Source of the DNA: UBA2136 sp963974105
GTDB lineage: Bacteria; Pseudomonadota; Alphaproteobacteria; UBA2136
Assembly: GCA_963974105.1 (NCBI GenBank)
Contig: CAXBBG010000001.1
Location: 310,001 to 374,000, forward strand
DNA length: 64,000 bases
Direction of reading: 5' to 3'
The position numbers and the translations under genes were made by a program. Under the pieces are notes generated by a model. That model was not told the origin of the DNA. It saw only the letters and a list, made by a program, of their open reading frames with translations, and made no database searches. Of the stretch, positions 8,727 through 18,099 are shown one piece after another; the first letter of the stretch is position 1, and each line of letters begins with the position of its first letter.

Positions 8727-9161
8727 TTAACTTACCAGCTTAATTTTTTTCAAAGACCTTACCTGCTTTTGAAAAGCACCACAAGCTACCAAATCACGGG
8801 GGTCAGAATAAATTAAAAAGGTAGCCTTTTCAGGGATAAGTGCGAATGATGGAAATGTACCTTCTGGCAATGTAATGAGTGGCTGTTTTTGAGGTGAATT
8901 ACCCGCCTTTACATTTATCCAAAAATGCTCACGCTCAATTTCATAAGACAAACAAAAGGGCGTTAACTTACCAACAGGCGCCACGCGTTTGCTGCCTTTA
9001 AACCAGTGACGTATCACCCGCCTTTCCGTTTCACCCTTACACCAATAATAGCCAAGAGTTACAAAAAAACGTAAAAACCGGCACACAATAATCACGCCCC
9101 AAAGGGCGCAAAATAATATTGAAAATAAAAAGATAATATCAAGCTGCTGAATGTCTGACAT
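8727..9161 (-). CDS. Hypothetical membrane-anchored protein
   Basis: The 144-residue protein has one hydrophobic segment near the N-terminus (about 8-36) and a soluble remainder with a likely small beta-rich domain (residues about 70-130). I recognise no family. Lysines and arginines after the helix suggest the C-terminal domain stays in the cytoplasm. It stands alone on the minus strand, with its own terminator, between the Nudix gene and thrC. Confidence 0.6.
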   Translation of the reverse strand: MSDIQQLDIIFLFSILFCALWGVIIVCRFLRFFVTLGYYWCKGETERRVIRHWFKGSKRVAPVGKLTPFCLSYEIEREHFWINVKAGNSPQKQPLITLPEGTFPSFALIPEKATFLIYSDPRDLVACGAFQKQVRSLKKIKLVS

Positions 9162-9339
9162 AAGACAACCTCGCCAACATGTAAAAAAGGAAAAGATGTG
9201 TATAAATAGAAGCCTATATTACACGAAAGTTGCCAATTTACCAAGTTCCTTAGGTGTAATAACCCGTTATTGAAACTCTTCTATTCACACAGCCCCTTAA
9301 AAGACGCTATACTAAAAGAAAAAGTAGGTTAAAAAACAC

Positions 9340-10728
9340 ATGCACTATATCTCAACCCGCGGTTACGGCCCTGTTAATTTTGAGCGCACTATATTAGATG
9401 GCTTAGCACCAGATGGTGGCTTATACGTACCCGCAAACTACCCAAAATTTTCAAGAGAAGAACTTGAGGAACTCTCTTTTCTTTCTTATGAAGATGTGGC
9501 GGATAAAATTATATCTCCATTTGTGGGGGATAGCATTCCTGAAGATATTCTTCAAAAAATGATAAAAACAGCCTACTCAAAATTTAACGATATTGAAGTA
9601 ACACCTTTATGCCAATATGAAGATAACCTATGGCTTTTAGAACTTTTTCATGGCCCAACATTTTCATTTAAAGATATAGCTATGCAGCTTTTAGGGTTGA
9701 TGATGGAATACACCCTAGAGAAAAATGATGAAACAGCAACTGTTATTGGTGCAACTTCAGGCGACACAGGCCCCGCTGCCATAGAAGGCCTTAAAAATAG
9801 CAAATTTGTGAATGTATTTATGCTATACCCACACAACCGTGTGAGCCAAATACAGCGTGCACAAATGACAACTTCAGAAGCTAAAAATATCTTCCCTATT
9901 GCCATTGAAGGCAATTTTGACGACTGCCAGGATATTGTTAAAGAGTTATTTAGCGATGAAGCCTTTAAAGAAAAAGTGAATGCCACCGCCGTAAATAGTA
10001 TGTCTTGGGCACGTTTATTACCGCAAATGGTTTATTACTTCTTTTCGTGGTCACGCATGCGCGACATGGCCACAGGGCAACCTGTAAGTTTTTCTGTACC
10101 CACAGGGAATTTTGGTGACGCCTTCGCTGGCTACCTTGCTATGCAATGCGGGCTGCCGATAAATCGCCTCATTGTTGCCACCAACAGCAACGATATTTTA
10201 ACAAGATTTTTCAACAACAACGACTATTCCCGTGAAAAAGTTATTGCAACAAGGTCACCCAGCATCGACATTCAGGTTGCTTCTAACTTTGAACGCCTTT
10301 TATTTGACATTTACGGCCGTGATAACGATTTAGTGCGCCACGCCATGAGCGAATTTAAACGTACAGGTAAACTACCAAAAGTAACAGACCTACAGCTTGA
10401 TGAGGCAAAAAGCGTCTTCTTAGGAGAAAGTGTGAGCGAAATTGATACGCTTAAAATGATGTCCGAGTCTGATTTTTCTAAAAATATTCTCATTGACCCA
10501 CACACAGCCGTTGGCCTTGCCGCCGCCAAACGTCACCCCGATTTAAAACCTATTATTAGCCTTTCAACAGCACACCCACTTAAGTTCCCACACGCTTTAA
10601 AAGAAGCCACTGCCAAAGAGCTTTTATTCGATGAGGAATTTGATAGTATGCTTAAACGTGAAGAAAAATTTGACGTTTTACCAAACGACGTCGCCGCCGT
10701 AAAACAATATATTCTAGACAATTTGTAA
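9340..10728 (+). CDS. thrC: Threonine synthase
   Basis: PLP enzyme that converts O-phosphohomoserine to threonine. The 462 residues match the long (class I) bacterial and yeast form. The N-terminus has STRGYGPVNFERTILDGLAPDGGLYVP in shortened view (TRG...DGLAPDGGLYVP). The PLP lysine is near residue 111 in PTFSFKDIAMQLLG. ATSGDTGPAA near 140 and VPTGNFGDAFAG near 257 bind the cofactor phosphate. It is followed 49 bases later by an M16 peptidase on the same strand, a pairing common in alphaproteobacteria. Its presence argues against a strictly amino-acid-scavenging lifestyle. Confidence 0.96.
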   Translation: MHYISTRGYGPVNFERTILDGLAPDGGLYVPANYPKFSREELEELSFLSYEDVADKIISPFVGDSIPEDILQKMIKTAYSKFNDIEVTPLCQYEDNLWLLELFHGPTFSFKDIAMQLLGLMMEYTLEKNDETATVIGATSGDTGPAAIEGLKNSKFVNVFMLYPHNRVSQIQRAQMTTSEAKNIFPIAIEGNFDDCQDIVKELFSDEAFKEKVNATAVNSMSWARLLPQMVYYFFSWSRMRDMATGQPVSFSVPTGNFGDAFAGYLAMQCGLPINRLIVATNSNDILTRFFNNNDYSREKVIATRSPSIDIQVASNFERLLFDIYGRDNDLVRHAMSEFKRTGKLPKVTDLQLDEAKSVFLGESVSEIDTLKMMSESDFSKNILIDPHTAVGLAAAKRHPDLKPIISLSTAHPLKFPHALKEATAKELLFDEEFDSMLKREEKFDVLPNDVAAVKQYILDNL

Positions 10729-10777
10729 AATTGAGGCTATAGCAAGGATATATAAAGCGTAAACATAGGGAATTTAA

Positions 10778-11998
10778 ATGTCTTCTTACCAAGAAACCAG
10801 GCTCGATAATGGGTTTATCATCGCCTCTGAGTGCATGCCATGGGTCGAATCGGCCAGTGTTGGCATTTATGTGCGTACAGGTTCCCGCGCTGAAACGGAA
10901 CAAAACAACGGTGTCGCACACTTTTTAGAGCACATGGCCTTTAAAGGCACACATAAACGTTCATCTGAAGACATCGCCCGTGAAGTTGAAGATGTTGGCG
11001 GCAATATCAATGCCTATACATCAAGAGAAACAACAGCTTACCACTTAAAGGTTTTAAAAGAAGACCTTCCTTTAGCTGTCGATATTTTAGGTGATATCCT
11101 TCAAAACTCTACATTTTTAGAAGAAGAGATAGAACGTGAACGCCAAGTTATCCTCCAAGAATTAAGTGAGACACTCGATTCACCAGATGAAATTGTATTT
11201 GAAAACCTACAAGAAATAACTTACCCAAACCACCCTATGGGAAGGTCTATCTTGGGTACAGCAAAAACGGTTAAAAGTATCACCGTTCAAGATTTACGTG
11301 ACTTTATGGACAAGCATTACACCGCTAACAACATGGTGCTAAGCGCTGTGGGTAACATTCAACACGAAGAATTAGTTGCTTTGGGTAAAAAGTATTTTTC
11401 CAACCTTAAGGTTGCACCTAAAACAGAATATATAGCCCCTGTTTACACAGGCACCGATAAAATTGTTAAGAAAAAGCTTGAACAGGTTCATATTGTTATG
11501 AGCTATGACGGCATACCCATCACACACGATGCTTACTTTGCAGCAAACATTTGGGTTTCAGTGTTAGGTGGCGGCATGGCATCGCGCCTTTTCCAAGAAG
11601 TGCGTGAAAAACGTGGCCTTGCTTATAACATTTACAGCTACCTTTCAAACCATAGCGACTGCGGCACATTTGGAGTTTATGCAGGCACTGGCAAAGAAAG
11701 CGTACAAGAGCTCTTAAGCGTCATAGACCAAGAAATTGCACGCTCGCTCACAGATATTAGCGAAGCCGAGTTAAAGCGCGCCAAAGCACAGTTAATTGCA
11801 GGCGTGCGTATGTCACAAGAATCAACCGATTCACGCATGGGGCGTATTGCCCGCAACTTATTTATATACAATAGGTTTGTACCATTAGATGAGGTTATTG
11901 CAGGCGTTGAGAACGTCACTGTGGAAGATGTACAGAATGCTGGTAAAATTTTAACCAACAAAGCTACGCGTGCTTTAAGCATTCTAGGCCCTCAATAA
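10778..11998 (+). CDS. M16 family zinc metallopeptidase (mitochondrial processing peptidase-like)
   Basis: The 406-residue protein has the inverted zinc motif HxxEH at H48-E51-H52 (VAHFLEHMAFKGT), and the distal glutamate lies in the following helix (FLEEEIERERQVILQE). The C-terminal half carries GGGMASRLFQEVREKRGLAY, the glycine-rich loop typical of the family (quoted in part: GGGMASRLFQEVREKRG). Both halves of the M16 fold are present. In alphaproteobacteria these proteins sit beside thrC and are close relatives of the beta subunit of mitochondrial processing peptidase. The physiological substrate is not known from sequence. Confidence 0.92.
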   Translation: MSSYQETRLDNGFIIASECMPWVESASVGIYVRTGSRAETEQNNGVAHFLEHMAFKGTHKRSSEDIAREVEDVGGNINAYTSRETTAYHLKVLKEDLPLAVDILGDILQNSTFLEEEIERERQVILQELSETLDSPDEIVFENLQEITYPNHPMGRSILGTAKTVKSITVQDLRDFMDKHYTANNMVLSAVGNIQHEELVALGKKYFSNLKVAPKTEYIAPVYTGTDKIVKKKLEQVHIVMSYDGIPITHDAYFAANIWVSVLGGGMASRLFQEVREKRGLAYNIYSYLSNHSDCGTFGVYAGTGKESVQELLSVIDQEIARSLTDISEAELKRAKAQLIAGVRMSQESTDSRMGRIARNLFIYNRFVPLDEVIAGVENVTVEDVQNAGKILTNKATRALSILGPQ

Positions 11999-12017
11999 AT
12001 AGCAAAACAGCACAGCC

Positions 12018-12053
12018 AAAGACCTTTTGAAGTTTACGCTTATAAAGGTCTTT
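12018..12053. terminator. Terminator shared by convergent genes
   Basis: AAAGACCTTT and AAAGGTCTTT form a perfect ten-pair stem with a 16-base loop and T tracts on both strands. It overlaps the 3' end of the minus-strand gene that ends at 12040. Confidence 0.7.
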
Positions 12054-13524
12054 TAACATGTACATTTAGTAGACCTTCATAGCCACCATCAGGCAATAGT
12101 TCATAGCCCGTTACATTTGGTGATGTAATAGCCACGTGACTGCGTTTCCATAAAGGAAGATAGATCATATCCTGTTCTTGAAGCTTTTGAACTTCTTTTG
12201 ACAATGCATAACGCTTTTTATCATCTATTTCACGCATCAAGTCTTCTAGTAATTTATCCATCAAAGGGTTGTTATAACGGCCGCGATTGGCACCGTTTGG
12301 CGGCATCATATCACTATGGAAAAGGCTTCTATAAATATCACTCTGAAAACGCCCAACCCAAGTTAAAATATAACTCTCAAAATTACCCTTTTTAATATTT
12401 CCGTAAAAAGTCCCCCATTCAGATGAAGAAATAACAACCTTAACACCAATATTAGCAAGATCTTGTTGAATAACTTGAGCCAACCTTTGAATAAAAGGGT
12501 TGCTCGTAATCGCTAAACGTAGTTCAAATCTCTCACCTTGTTCATTTAACGTATATCCAGCATCATCTAAAAGTTCACCTGCCTTTTGGGGGTTAAATGC
12601 TTCAAATTCTGCGGCATAGTAGGCTGGATTATCTGTACTTAGCAAACTTAAGGCTGGCTTTGCCCTGCTCCCTAAGAGGTCTTGTACAATGCGCCCACGG
12701 TTAATAGCATAAGATAAAGCCTGACGCACTTTAACATCAGCTGTTTTACCATTTTCAAGCAAAAACCCCATATAAGTATATGAAGTTGATGGCGCTTCAT
12801 GCACTAAAAATCCTTCATTTTTAGCATAGCGTAATATTTCCTCTGAAACGTCATTATGTATAATATCAATCCCTCCCTTAGCCAGCTTTAAATAACGTAC
12901 AACAGGGTCTTTTATCACATTAAAATGTATAGATTGAAAACCATCCAACCTTGAAACAGTCACATTACCAAAGCTATCAATGCTGTCTAACTGATACAAA
13001 CCCATACCAATTGGCTGTGTCGCTTCATGACCTGTAAGCTTCACGACTGAGGTTTCAAGAACACCCCAAAAAAATGGATTTGGCTCCTTTAAATGGATAA
13101 CCAATCGCTTACCATTTTCTATATTAATAGATTCTACACCTTCAAAAGCACCTTTGAGCGGCGACTTTAATTCTGGATTTAAAATAGAGCTATAATAGGC
13201 CTGTAAAGCCTCGATCGTAACAGGGGAACCATCCGAATAAGTGACATTATCCTTCAATTCCATGAAGAAAGATTGGTATTTTTTATGACCAAAATAAGAA
13301 AGGTAAAGCGATGTGGGTTCAAAGTTTTGATTTAAGCTAATAATACCTGGCGCAATAAGCTTTAAAACACGCACAGAAGCTGCATCTGTTGCAAAACGTG
13401 GGTCCAACGTAACAGGTGCACGTCCTACCGCAACGTTAATATCTACAGCATTCGCAGGTACATTTAATATCAATAAAAATATAAATACAACAACACCTAT
13501 AAGATATTTACTTATATACAACAC
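12040..13524 (-). CDS. ABC transporter peptide/oligo substrate-binding protein (SBP_bac_5 family)
   Basis: Periplasmic binding protein of the DppA/OppA type. After a hydrophobic signal segment (YLIGVVVFIFLLILNVPANA) it has the family features LDPRFATDAASVRVLKL, YLSYFGHKKYQS, a NPFFWGVLE segment, the VRQALSYAINRGRIVQDLLG motif, and SYILTWVGRFQSD near the C-terminus. I place the start at the GTG at 13524, six bases after AAAGGG. The in-frame ATG at 13584 adds a cysteine- and tryptophan-bearing stretch that disrupts the signal peptide. No permease or ATPase gene lies beside it, so it is an orphan binding protein. Confidence 0.88.
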   Translation of the reverse strand: MLYISKYLIGVVVFIFLLILNVPANAVDINVAVGRAPVTLDPRFATDAASVRVLKLIAPGIISLNQNFEPTSLYLSYFGHKKYQSFFMELKDNVTYSDGSPVTIEALQAYYSSILNPELKSPLKGAFEGVESINIENGKRLVIHLKEPNPFFWGVLETSVVKLTGHEATQPIGMGLYQLDSIDSFGNVTVSRLDGFQSIHFNVIKDPVVRYLKLAKGGIDIIHNDVSEEILRYAKNEGFLVHEAPSTSYTYMGFLLENGKTADVKVRQALSYAINRGRIVQDLLGSRAKPALSLLSTDNPAYYAAEFEAFNPQKAGELLDDAGYTLNEQGERFELRLAITSNPFIQRLAQVIQQDLANIGVKVVISSSEWGTFYGNIKKGNFESYILTWVGRFQSDIYRSLFHSDMMPPNGANRGRYNNPLMDKLLEDLMREIDDKKRYALSKEVQKLQEQDMIYLPLWKRSHVAITSPNVTGYELLPDGGYEGLLNVHVKRPL

Positions 13525-13605
13525 ATAAATCCCTTTCTTTATTGAACTATTAGCGTACCACAAACATAATACAACATGGCTCATAATAATAGGTGAAACA
13601 AAAAA

Positions 13606-14601
13606 ATGACACGTACATCCGTAAGCTTAATTGCACTTATGTCACTAACACTTGCTAGTCAAAGTGCACATGCTGGCATATCAGATATGATCAATGGTTA
13701 CTTTACTTTTAGACAGGATCAAAAGCCTTTAGTGGCGCCTGAGCGTACATTACCGCCAAAACATATCGTTTCTCCAAATTACCATGAAGGCCGTGCTTCT
13801 AACTGGTCAAATTACTATACAAGACCAGATTTACAAGCAACAGAAAACCTCGATAGCTCTTCTATGGTTATGCGCCCAGACCCGAATTACAGACCACCAA
13901 ATCCATACCAAAATGGCGGCTATAATAACGGTCAAAACGGTGCTCAAAACGGACATAGAAATGGCACCCTCGACCCTGCAATGGGCTATGCTGGCATCCA
14001 GCGTCGCGCACACCTAAACGCACTCGAAAAATACGATGGAAATATCTATATTGGGGACCCTGGCAAAGGGCCTTTTGAGTTTAATAACGACGGAAAAGCG
14101 GGTCAAAAAACACAAATTAGCAAGCCAAAAAGTAGCTGGCAGAGCGCAGCAAGCAATAAAATTCAGCCAAGAATTGGTGATTATGACTACGTAAAAAGCC
14201 ATAAAGGTGCACAAAATAACAACGCTTTTGGTGATTACAGCGGCACTATTTCAGATGAAAATGCACAAGAAATAACCAGATCACCTGGCTACTTCACAAA
14301 GAACGAAGTGCCTTTACCAACCCAAAACGAAGGTTATTACAAGCAAGATTTACAAAGTAATTACATTGTACAGCCACGTGATTCATTGTCTGGCATTTCA
14401 GGACAAGATAAGATTTATGGCGACTGGAAAATGTGGCCTCTTATCTATGATGGCAACCGTCAACAGATACAAGACCCTGACCTAATTCACCCAGGTCAAA
14501 ACCTAGATATTCCACGTGATTATTCGGCCACATCAGAGCAGTCTGCAAGACAACGTGGAGAGGCTAAAAAAGCCCCTTATAACTTCTATGATGGACGTTA
14601 A
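13606..14601 (+). CDS. Secreted LysM-domain protein
   Basis: The 331-residue protein has a clear signal peptide ending at SAHA (about residue 23). A long low-complexity, Asn/Gly/Tyr-rich middle follows (PYQNGGYNNGQNGAQNGHRNG region near 100-120). At the C-terminus lies one LysM-like domain (about 250-300: YIVQPRDSLSGISG, then WPLIYDGNRQQI and LIHPGQNLDIPRD). LysM domains bind peptidoglycan glycan chains. No catalytic domain is visible, so it is probably a periplasmic wall-binding or structural protein. It is followed by a terminator. Confidence 0.82.
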   Translation: MTRTSVSLIALMSLTLASQSAHAGISDMINGYFTFRQDQKPLVAPERTLPPKHIVSPNYHEGRASNWSNYYTRPDLQATENLDSSSMVMRPDPNYRPPNPYQNGGYNNGQNGAQNGHRNGTLDPAMGYAGIQRRAHLNALEKYDGNIYIGDPGKGPFEFNNDGKAGQKTQISKPKSSWQSAASNKIQPRIGDYDYVKSHKGAQNNNAFGDYSGTISDENAQEITRSPGYFTKNEVPLPTQNEGYYKQDLQSNYIVQPRDSLSGISGQDKIYGDWKMWPLIYDGNRQQIQDPDLIHPGQNLDIPRDYSATSEQSARQRGEAKKAPYNFYDGR

Positions 14602-14626
14602 TATATCATTATAAATAAACACTAAA

Positions 14627-14652
14627 AAAAGGCCTCGATAGAGGTCTTTTTA
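14627..14652 (+). terminator. Terminator after the LysM gene
   Basis: AAAAGGCCTC and GAGGTCTTTT form a ten-pair stem with one G-U pair and a GATA loop, followed by T residues. Confidence 0.8.
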
Positions 14653-15906
14653 TTTTCCAAATACCAGAAACAAAACCCATCCATAATGTATAAATTATAA
14701 GCAATTTCCCTATTTAACAAAACACTTCTACCGACGCCCTATCCATATTCATTACAAGTAACAGACGCATTAAACGGACTTTTAAAGTGGTTAAGTGTCA
14801 CACCTTGTCAGTTATGCAGGTAATCCTTAAATCCCACCAAAAGCCTTTGTAGGCAACGCACCATCACAAAAAACAAGCATATCTCCCACTTAATAATTAT
14901 TGACTATTATAAGTTAAAGCTTACATATATCAGCGTGCTATTACTATATGTAAATGGAAACTGATATATAAGACCTTTCGTTGCGCTTATGCACACGCCC
15001 TTAAACCACCTTTAAAAACCCCTTAGAACACGCCATTCACCATCCCCTTAATATGCAGAATGTAGCCTTGTTATCCACAGCCTAAACCTACGCTGATAAC
15101 ACGACCTATAACTATGAAATTTTACCTCGAATTACCCTCTCAGCACCCTCGCATAGACCCACCTCTACACCACACCTGAACAAACCATTTACTCACCCGA
15201 ATCTACTTGTATATTCAGAATTTAAAATAACATCGTTCCACACGCATTTCACCTCCCCCTAAAAGACCCCCACATCTAAACTCAACCCTACACCTACAGA
15301 ACTGACACTTCGCCCAGCACATCAAAAACAAACTCCTGCACCAGTCATCATCAAGGTTATGTATTGTAAGCACTCACTTACTTAACTCAAATCAACAAAC
15401 ACAATACTTATTGGGTAAGTTATCAATACGTTGATTAAGTATGAAAATTATGACTAACCCTCCCCACAGTATAAAATCATACATATACAAGTCCCTTAAC
15501 CTACATTACACACAAACAACCGTTACAACTTTAAACGCAACACAACCACCTTTTTAAACCCACCTGCAATAGGACATGTTTTGACATATTTTAAACATGT
15601 TCCACACGAGCAAATACACCTCCATCACTAACGCCCTTTAGGCATAACAAACATGGGTGCAAAACCCCCTTAAAATCTAATATGTATTTTTAGATAATAG
15701 ACTGAACTTTTACTGTGGATAACTTTGTGAATGCCTTATTAAAATTTTACATATAAAGACACAAAACTCAGAGCCCTTAAAAATTTTGCATATTCACCTA
15801 TATTTACATAAGCATAATTGCATACAATATTGGCGTGTTTATAAAATGTGTCATATTAAGCACACATGCGCACCTGCAAATTTACAACACTTATTTTAAA
15901 CTTTGA
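14653..15906. other. 1.25 kb gene-free region with DnaA-box-like sites and strong C>G asymmetry
   Basis: No open frame here looks like a gene. From about 15000 to 15640 the + strand is very poor in G: 15121-15180 has about 26 C to 5 G, and 15241-15300 about 26 C to 3 G. TTATCCACA occurs exactly at 15071-15079 (+) and 15714-15722 (-), and TTATGCACA at 14987-14995 (+). All fit the DnaA box TTWTNCACA. Nested inverted repeats lie at 15404-15442. Genes on both sides point into the region, which is more usual for a terminus than an origin. Function is not established. Confidence 0.5.
15404..15442. repeat. Nested inverted repeats in the gene-free region
   Basis: Outer arms ATACTTA (15404-15410) and TAAGTAT (15436-15442) enclose two small hairpins: ACTTA-TTGGG-TAAGT (15406-15420) and ATCAA-TACG-TTGAT (15422-15435). 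This could be an operator, a cruciform or a short structured RNA. Confidence 0.5.
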
Positions 15907-18057
15907 TTATTTGGATGTAGCGTGGTAGGTGCCATCCCAGTCAGATGGCACTTGAGTAGCTTGTAGTGAGTCTATGCGTTCAATATACATCAAGCGCATT
16001 TTAAGAGGGATGAGTTCGTTTTTAAATAGCTCACGAGCATTTTCCCATTCTTGCGACTGAAACGCACTCACAGCCTGTTTAGCGAAGCCTATTTTTTGAG
16101 CAATTTCACCTTGAGGTTTTTCTAATGAAATTAGATGGTATAAATTCACACCTTCTGTTTTTCCTTTTACCGCAACCTTATCGAGATATAACGCTGAAAC
16201 ATCTCCAAGCGCCTTTAATGTTGATTCACTAATAATAAGTGGCACACCATAAGTTTTACACTGCCCTTCTAACCTTGCCCCTAAATTAACACCGTCGCCC
16301 ATTACGGTATAATCAAAACGCTGGTCAGAACCCATGTTACCTACTGTAACGACATCGGTGTTCACGCCAATGCCAATTTCAATTTCTGGTAAACCTTCTG
16401 ACTTTAAGCGTATATTAAGCTCTTTTAGGCCCGTTAACATATCTAAGGCTGCTTTACAGGCCTTTTGTGCATGTGATTCTACGTCAAGTGGCGCATTCCA
16501 AAAAGCCATCACAGCATCACCCATATACTTATCGATCGTACCCTCATTCTTTTGAACAATTTCTGTCATCGGTGTCAGATAACGATTTAAGACGCGGGTA
16601 AGTTGATTTGGTGTCAAACCTTCTGACATCGATGTAAATCCTCGAATATCACTAAACAACACTGTAATTTCTTTATCTTCTCCGCCCAATTTTAATTTAG
16701 ATGGGTCTTTTGAGACGATTTTGACCAAATCGGGTGATAAATAATGCGCAAAGGCTGAACGGATTGCCAAGCGTGATGATTTTTCCTGTGCATACTTAAC
16801 CAAACTTTGAACCAAGAAGACGGCCGTGAGTGTTAAGGCTGCATATGACCAGTCATAAAGCAGGCCGTTTACTTTAAATTGATAAAAACACCCAGCAACC
16901 ACAACCCCTAAAGCTAAAAGGTAAAGCACGCTCGCCATCGCTGCACCAAGCCTTTGAACGCCGATGATAAGTAAAAATCCTAGAATAACCAATGTAGCCA
17001 TTTCAACCATAAAGCCATTTACAGGCCTTTGGATGTGTGTGCCTAACATAATATTTTCTATAACCTGCACATGGCTTTCTACCCCTGGCACCACAGGGTT
17101 TAGCGGTGTTGATCTTAAATCATACAACCCAGCTGCACTTGTACCCACCAGCGCAATGCCACCATTTAACACCTTTGCGGTATCACGTTCCTTCAAAACA
17201 TCAACGGCCGAAATATAACGCGTACGGTTAAACGGTCTATAGTAAATTGTGTAACGACCGTCTGCGGCAACAGGAACCGCCTCAAAAGGTTCAATTGTTA
17301 CTGTTTTTAAACCCTTTTCGCCCATACCTACCGTATAGTCCTTAGCACCCGCATATAAACGCAATGTTTCAGCAGACAAAGATGGGAAGACGCCACCTTG
17401 CCCTTGAATTAAGAGGTGGATACCCCGCACGAGACTGCTATCCGTATCAAAATAATAACTAAAATTACCATGATATGGCGATGCGCTTTCAATAATTGGA
17501 ATGTTACGCACAGCCACCTGCCCTGACATAAGATGATGTGTTTGATCCTTTAACCCTTGAATCACACTACTCGATTGAAGGGGCGGCCTACCTTTAGATA
17601 CACCCCCTTCTTTTTGAAAACTTGCAACAAAACCCTTCACCACTGGATATTTGGACAGCGCTTCAGCAAAAAGGGTGTCATGCGCTGGCAATCCATTTAA
17701 AGCTTGGCGGATGCTTTCACTTTGAGACCAATAATTTTGAACCACCTCAGGCGATTTTCCATCTTTTTCAGGAAACACCATATCAAAGCCTAAGCTTTTA
17801 ACGCCTAAGGCAAAAGACTTTTCCACCAATTGCGCCAAAATATTGCGTGGCCATGGCCACTGACCTATTTCCTCAAGACTCTTTTCGTCAATATCTATCA
17901 CATAGACAGGTAAATCAACATCTGCCCGGGGAAATGTTTTTTGATAACCGTCAAACGTAGAAAAACGCAAGTCTTCTACAAGTGGAATTTGCTGCTGATA
18001 CGCAAATACGAATAAAGAAAGCACCAACCAAGGCAACCATAAGCCTATTTTCTTCAT
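15907..18057 (-). CDS. CHASE2-domain adenylate/guanylate cyclase
   Basis: The 716-residue membrane protein has an N-terminal helix, an extracytoplasmic CHASE2 sensor domain (about 25-325, with VYVIDIDEKSLEEIGQWPWPR), three membrane helices (about 335-410), and a class III nucleotide cyclase domain (about 455-610). The cyclase shows TVLFSDIRGFTSMSEG near 465 with its metal aspartate, KYMGDAVMAFW with the second aspartate, and DYTVMGDGVNLGARLE. It should make cAMP or cGMP in response to a periplasmic or envelope signal. It is the last gene of a minus-strand run behind a FecR/TbpB-like protein 42 bases upstream. Confidence 0.9.
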   Translation of the reverse strand: MKKIGLWLPWLVLSLFVFAYQQQIPLVEDLRFSTFDGYQKTFPRADVDLPVYVIDIDEKSLEEIGQWPWPRNILAQLVEKSFALGVKSLGFDMVFPEKDGKSPEVVQNYWSQSESIRQALNGLPAHDTLFAEALSKYPVVKGFVASFQKEGGVSKGRPPLQSSSVIQGLKDQTHHLMSGQVAVRNIPIIESASPYHGNFSYYFDTDSSLVRGIHLLIQGQGGVFPSLSAETLRLYAGAKDYTVGMGEKGLKTVTIEPFEAVPVAADGRYTIYYRPFNRTRYISAVDVLKERDTAKVLNGGIALVGTSAAGLYDLRSTPLNPVVPGVESHVQVIENIMLGTHIQRPVNGFMVEMATLVILGFLLIIGVQRLGAAMASVLYLLALGVVVAGCFYQFKVNGLLYDWSYAALTLTAVFLVQSLVKYAQEKSSRLAIRSAFAHYLSPDLVKIVSKDPSKLKLGGEDKEITVLFSDIRGFTSMSEGLTPNQLTRVLNRYLTPMTEIVQKNEGTIDKYMGDAVMAFWNAPLDVESHAQKACKAALDMLTGLKELNIRLKSEGLPEIEIGIGVNTDVVTVGNMGSDQRFDYTVMGDGVNLGARLEGQCKTYGVPLIISESTLKALGDVSALYLDKVAVKGKTEGVNLYHLISLEKPQGEIAQKIGFAKQAVSAFQSQEWENARELFKNELIPLKMRLMYIERIDSLQATQVPSDWDGTYHATSK

Positions 18058-18099
18058 GAACGTACTATTTCCCTATTTTTATTATTAAACCCTAATGTA

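Noticed and set aside
14681..14702. dif-like site (CATAATGTATAAATTATAAG) for XerC/XerD
   Set aside because: The left arm and spacer recall the E. coli dif core, but the right arm matches only about 7 of 11 and the spacer is off by two bases.
14653..15906. Firm call of replication origin
   Set aside because: Only three DnaA-like boxes are spread over 740 bases, and flanking genes converge on the region, which argues against an origin. Kept only as a finding.
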